From Lachnoclostridium sp. UBA739 (GTDB lineage: Bacteria; Bacillota_A; Clostridia; Lachnospirales; Lachnospiraceae): DNA of 7,507 nucleotides. The translations under genes were made by a program, and so were the position numbers. Location of the stretch: contig DBKX01000005.1 of assembly GCA_002297865.1 (NCBI GenBank), positions 1 through 7,507 on the forward strand, in the 5' to 3' direction. Below the pieces are notes generated by a model. That model was not told the origin of the DNA and searched no databases. It saw only the letters and a program-made list of their open reading frames with translations. Each line of letters begins with the position of its first letter. Positions within the stretch are counted from its first letter, which is position 1. Shown here piece by piece: positions 4,860-7,507 of the stretch.

Positions 4860-7507
4860 CTATTTAATCTTCGCAATATCAATCACTTCCAACGCCTTCT
4901 CCTTCTCAGACTCCAGACTAGTCAACAACGCATTGGCTGTATCCAAAGAAGTCAGACAAGTTACGCCAGTCTCAATGGAAACTCGACGAATCAAGAAACC
5001 ATCTTTTGATTTTTCAAGACCATTGCTTGGCGTATCAATAACCAAATCAATCTGATGCTCTAACAACAGATCCATGAGCGTTGGTGCTTCCTGCTCAATC
5101 TTATTAATCGGAATTGCAAGCACACCATTCTGATTTAACACTCTTGCTGTACTCTTTGTAGCGAAAATTTCATAACCAAGAGCCTTAAACCTTCTACCAA
5201 CTTCCACCGCATCCATCTTGTCGGAATCCTTAACCGTAAGAATCATCTTCTTATGTTTTGGAAGCTGCACACCAGCACCAACGAACGCTTTATAAAGTGC
5301 CGCATTAAAGTCCTCTGCAATACCAAGACATTCACCTGTAGATTTCATTTCAGGTCCAAGGCTGATATCCGCACCACGAATCTTCTCGAATGAGAATACT
5401 GGCATCTTAATGGCAATGTATTTGGACTTAGGTTGTAAACCTGGTTCATATCCTAATTCACGAATCTTCGCACCAAGGATAACCTTAGAAGCAAGGTCCA
5501 CGATTGGAATACCTGTAACCTTACTAATATAAGGAACGGTTCTGGATGAACGAGGGTTTACTTCGATTACATATACTTCATCGTTACATACGATAAACTG
5601 GATGTTAATCAAACCGATAACGTGTAAGGATTTTGCAAGTTTCTTTGTGTAATCCACAATAACACGAATGGACTTATCACTAATATTTTGTGTTGGATAT
5701 ACAGAAATACTATCTCCAGAGTGAATACCCGCTCTCTCTACATGCTCCATAATTCCTGGGATTAAGATATCTTCGCCGTCACACACTGCATCGACTTCCA
5801 CTTCTTTACCCATAAGATATTTATCCACTAATACTGGATGTTCCTGCACCTGACGATTGATGATATTCATGTAAGCACGAACATCTTCGTCATTGATTGC
5901 AATCTGCATTCCCTGTCCACCAAGTACATAAGAAGGTCTTACTAAAACTGGGTAGCCTAATTCATTAGCGGCGTTTAATGCCTCTTCCACTGTAAATACC
6001 GTGTGACCTGCTGGCCTTGGAATACAGCATTCTTCTAGAATTTCATCAAATAATTCTCTATCCTCAGCAGCATCTACATTTTCAGCACTTGTACCAAGAA
6101 TCTTGACTCCCATCTTAAGAAGTGCTTCTGTTAACTTGATCGCTGTCTGTCCACCAAACTGTACAACCGCTCCGTCTGGTTTTTCAAGGCGAACGATATT
6201 TTCTACGTCTTCTGGAGTTAATGGTTCAAAATAAAGTTTATCTGCAATATCAAAGTCGGTACTTACTGTTTCAGGGTTGTTATTTACTATGATTGTTTCA
6301 TAACCACTTCTGTGTAAGGACCAAACACTGTGTACCGAGCAGAAGTCAAACTCAATCCCCTGTCCGATACGGATTGGGCCAGAACCAAGAACTAAGATTT
6401 TCTTTTTCCCATGGGTTTCTTCTACTTCGTTGTAACTTCCAAAGCATCCATAATAATATGGTGTAGTAGCGGCAAACTCAGCAGCACAGGTATCAACCAT
6501 TTTAAATGCTTTCACAATGTTGTGGCTATAACGTAACTCTTTAATTTCTTCTTCTGTTTTGCCAGTGTAACCAGCGATTAATTTATCTGTAAACTCTAGG
6601 CGTTTTGCATCTTCCAGTAATTCAACTGTTAATTCTTCTGATTTCAAACGCTGTTCCATTTCTACTAAAATCGCAATCTTATCGATGAACCACATATCAA
6701 TCTTAGTGATATCGTGCATTTCTTCAAATGAGATTCCACGACGGATACCTTCTGCAATTAAGAAGATACGTTTGTCATCTACCGTTTCTAAATGTTCTAA
6801 AATCTGCTCTTTTGTATAGTTTGTAAATTCTCCTGTATCTAAGCTGTCAATATGCTGCTCCAAAGAACGAAGTGCTTTCATTAACGCACCTTCGAAGTTG
6901 TTGCAGATACTCATAACCTCTCCAGTTGCTTTCATCTGTGTGGTCAGCTTTCTAGAAGCCTGGATGAATTTATCAAATGGAAGTCTTGGTATTTTGACAA
7001 CTACATAGTCAAGTGCTGGCTCGAAGCTTGCATATGTTTTGCCTGTGATGGCATTTGGAATTTCGTCTAAGGTGTAACCTAATGCAATCTTAGCTGCAAC
7101 TTTGGCAATTGGATATCCTGTTGCTTTGGAAGCTAAGGCCGAAGAACGGCTTACACGAGGATTTACTTCGATGACACAATATTCAAAGGTATCTGGATGT
7201 AGCGCGAACTGTACGTTACATCCACCTGTTATTTTCAATTCGGAAATGATGTTTAAAGCGGAACTTCTTAACATCTGGTATTCTTTATCTGCTAACGTCT
7301 GTGATGGGGCAACTACAATACTATCACCTGTATGAACGCCAACTGGGTCTAAGTTTTCCATGTTACATACTGTGATACAGTTACCTGCACTATCACGCAT
7401 TACTTCGTATTCAATTTCTTTCCAGCCTGCAATGCAGCGTTCGATTAGACACTGGCCTACACGGCTAAGACGTAAACCATTTTCACAGATTTCACGTAAT
7501 TCTTCTT
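4860..7507 (-). CDS. carB: Carbamoyl-phosphate synthase large subunit (5' end outside window)
   Basis: The large subunit of carbamoyl-phosphate synthase uses ammonia from the small subunit CarA, bicarbonate and two ATP to make carbamoyl phosphate for pyrimidine and arginine synthesis. The visible 881 residues lack roughly the first 185 of a usual 1060-1070; the frame stays open to the right edge, including GWKEIEYEVMRD, so the internal ATG at 7400 is not the start. Seen in order: the rest of the first ATP-grasp domain with metal-binding EVNPR (7155-7169), the oligomerisation region, the second half starting near 6410 (KKILVLGSGPIRIGQG, then RPSYVLGGQGM), its second EVNPR (5550-5564), and a C-terminal MGS-like allosteric domain (about 4863-5252) with ATKST and PINK motifs. 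The two EVNPR copies reflect the internal duplication typical of the family. A carA gene is expected upstream, outside the window. Whether it belongs to a pyrimidine or an arginine operon cannot be told here. No frameshift or missing core motif was seen. Confidence 0.97.
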   Translation of the reverse strand, partial: EELREICENGLRLSRVGQCLIERCIAGWKEIEYEVMRDSAGNCITVCNMENLDPVGVHTGDSIVVAPSQTLADKEYQMLRSSALNIISELKITGGCNVQFALHPDTFEYCVIEVNPRVSRSSALASKATGYPIAKVAAKIALGYTLDEIPNAITGKTYASFEPALDYVVVKIPRLPFDKFIQASRKLTTQMKATGEVMSICNNFEGALMKALRSLEQHIDSLDTGEFTNYTKEQILEHLETVDDKRIFLIAEGIRRGISFEEMHDITKIDMWFIDKIAILVEMEQRLKSEELTVELLEDAKRLEFTDKLIAGYTGKTEEEIKELRYSHNIVKAFKMVDTCAAEFAATTPYYYGCFGSYNEVEETHGKKKILVLGSGPIRIGQGIEFDFCSVHSVWSLHRSGYETIIVNNNPETVSTDFDIADKLYFEPLTPEDVENIVRLEKPDGAVVQFGGQTAIKLTEALLKMGVKILGTSAENVDAAEDRELFDEILEECCIPRPAGHTVFTVEEALNAANELGYPVLVRPSYVLGGQGMQIAINDEDVRAYMNIINRQVQEHPVLVDKYLMGKEVEVDAVCDGEDILIPGIMEHVERAGIHSGDSISVYPTQNISDKSIRVIVDYTKKLAKSLHVIGLINIQFIVCNDEVYVIEVNPRSSRTVPYISKVTGIPIVDLASKVILGAKIRELGYEPGLQPKSKYIAIKMPVFSFEKIRGADISLGPEMKSTGECLGIAEDFNAALYKAFVGAGVQLPKHKKMILTVKDSDKMDAVEVGRRFKALGYEIFATKSTARVLNQNGVLAIPINKIEQEAPTLMDLLLEHQIDLVIDTPSNGLEKSKDGFLIRRVSIETGVTCLTSLDTANALLTSLESEKEKALEVIDIAKIK

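Noticed and set aside
7102..7335. Plus-strand open frame opposite carB
   Set aside because: Antisense shadow of the ATP-grasp domain with no independent support.
4860..7400. carB beginning at the ATG at 7400
   Set aside because: The frame continues upstream to the right edge with clear CarB sequence (GLRLSRVGQ, GWKEIEYEV), so this is an internal methionine.

Overview
The window looks like chromosome of a low-GC Gram-positive anaerobe, most likely a clostridium of the Lachnospiraceae type. The evidence is A+T-rich DNA, strong AAAGGAG-type ribosome binding sites, and the style of the proteins: a heterodimer-type ABC exporter, a Tet(M)/EF-G paralogue carrying an NYN domain, and a Firmicutes-like carbamoyl-phosphate synthase. 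This placement is inference from sequence style; no rRNA or marker gene is present.

Layout, left to right. Positions 1-626 (+) hold the 3' end of an ABC exporter gene, covering its nucleotide-binding domain. Positions 627-829 are a convergent intergenic region with a 114-bp nested palindrome (631-744) followed by a strong hairpin terminator (783-819) that can serve both strands. Everything else is on the minus strand, transcribed right to left: carB (4860-7507, 5' end beyond the window), a 435-bp AT-rich gap, an 894-residue translational GTPase of the Tet(M)/EF-G class fused to a YacP/Rae1-like NYN ribonuclease domain (1740-4424), a 118-bp gap with a hairpin, and an AAC(3)-family acetyltransferase (830-1621).

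The most interesting object is the GTPase-NYN fusion. Tet(M)-type GTPases bind next to the ribosomal A site, and Rae1/YacP is known in Bacillus subtilis as an endoribonuclease that cuts mRNA in the A site. One polypeptide carrying both suggests a GTP-driven factor that brings a nuclease to the A site. Its domain IV tip does not match the tip of classical Tet(M) proteins, so a plain tetracycline-resistance label is doubtful.

The gap at 4425-4859 is not featureless. It has a perfect 14-bp hairpin just after carB, a second 10-bp dyad, a frameshifted stretch of open reading frame that may be a decayed small gene, and the probable promoter of the GTPase gene. carB makes carbamoyl phosphate for pyrimidine and arginine synthesis and has no evident functional link to its neighbours. 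No tRNA, rRNA, CRISPR array, insertion sequence or riboswitch was recognised.
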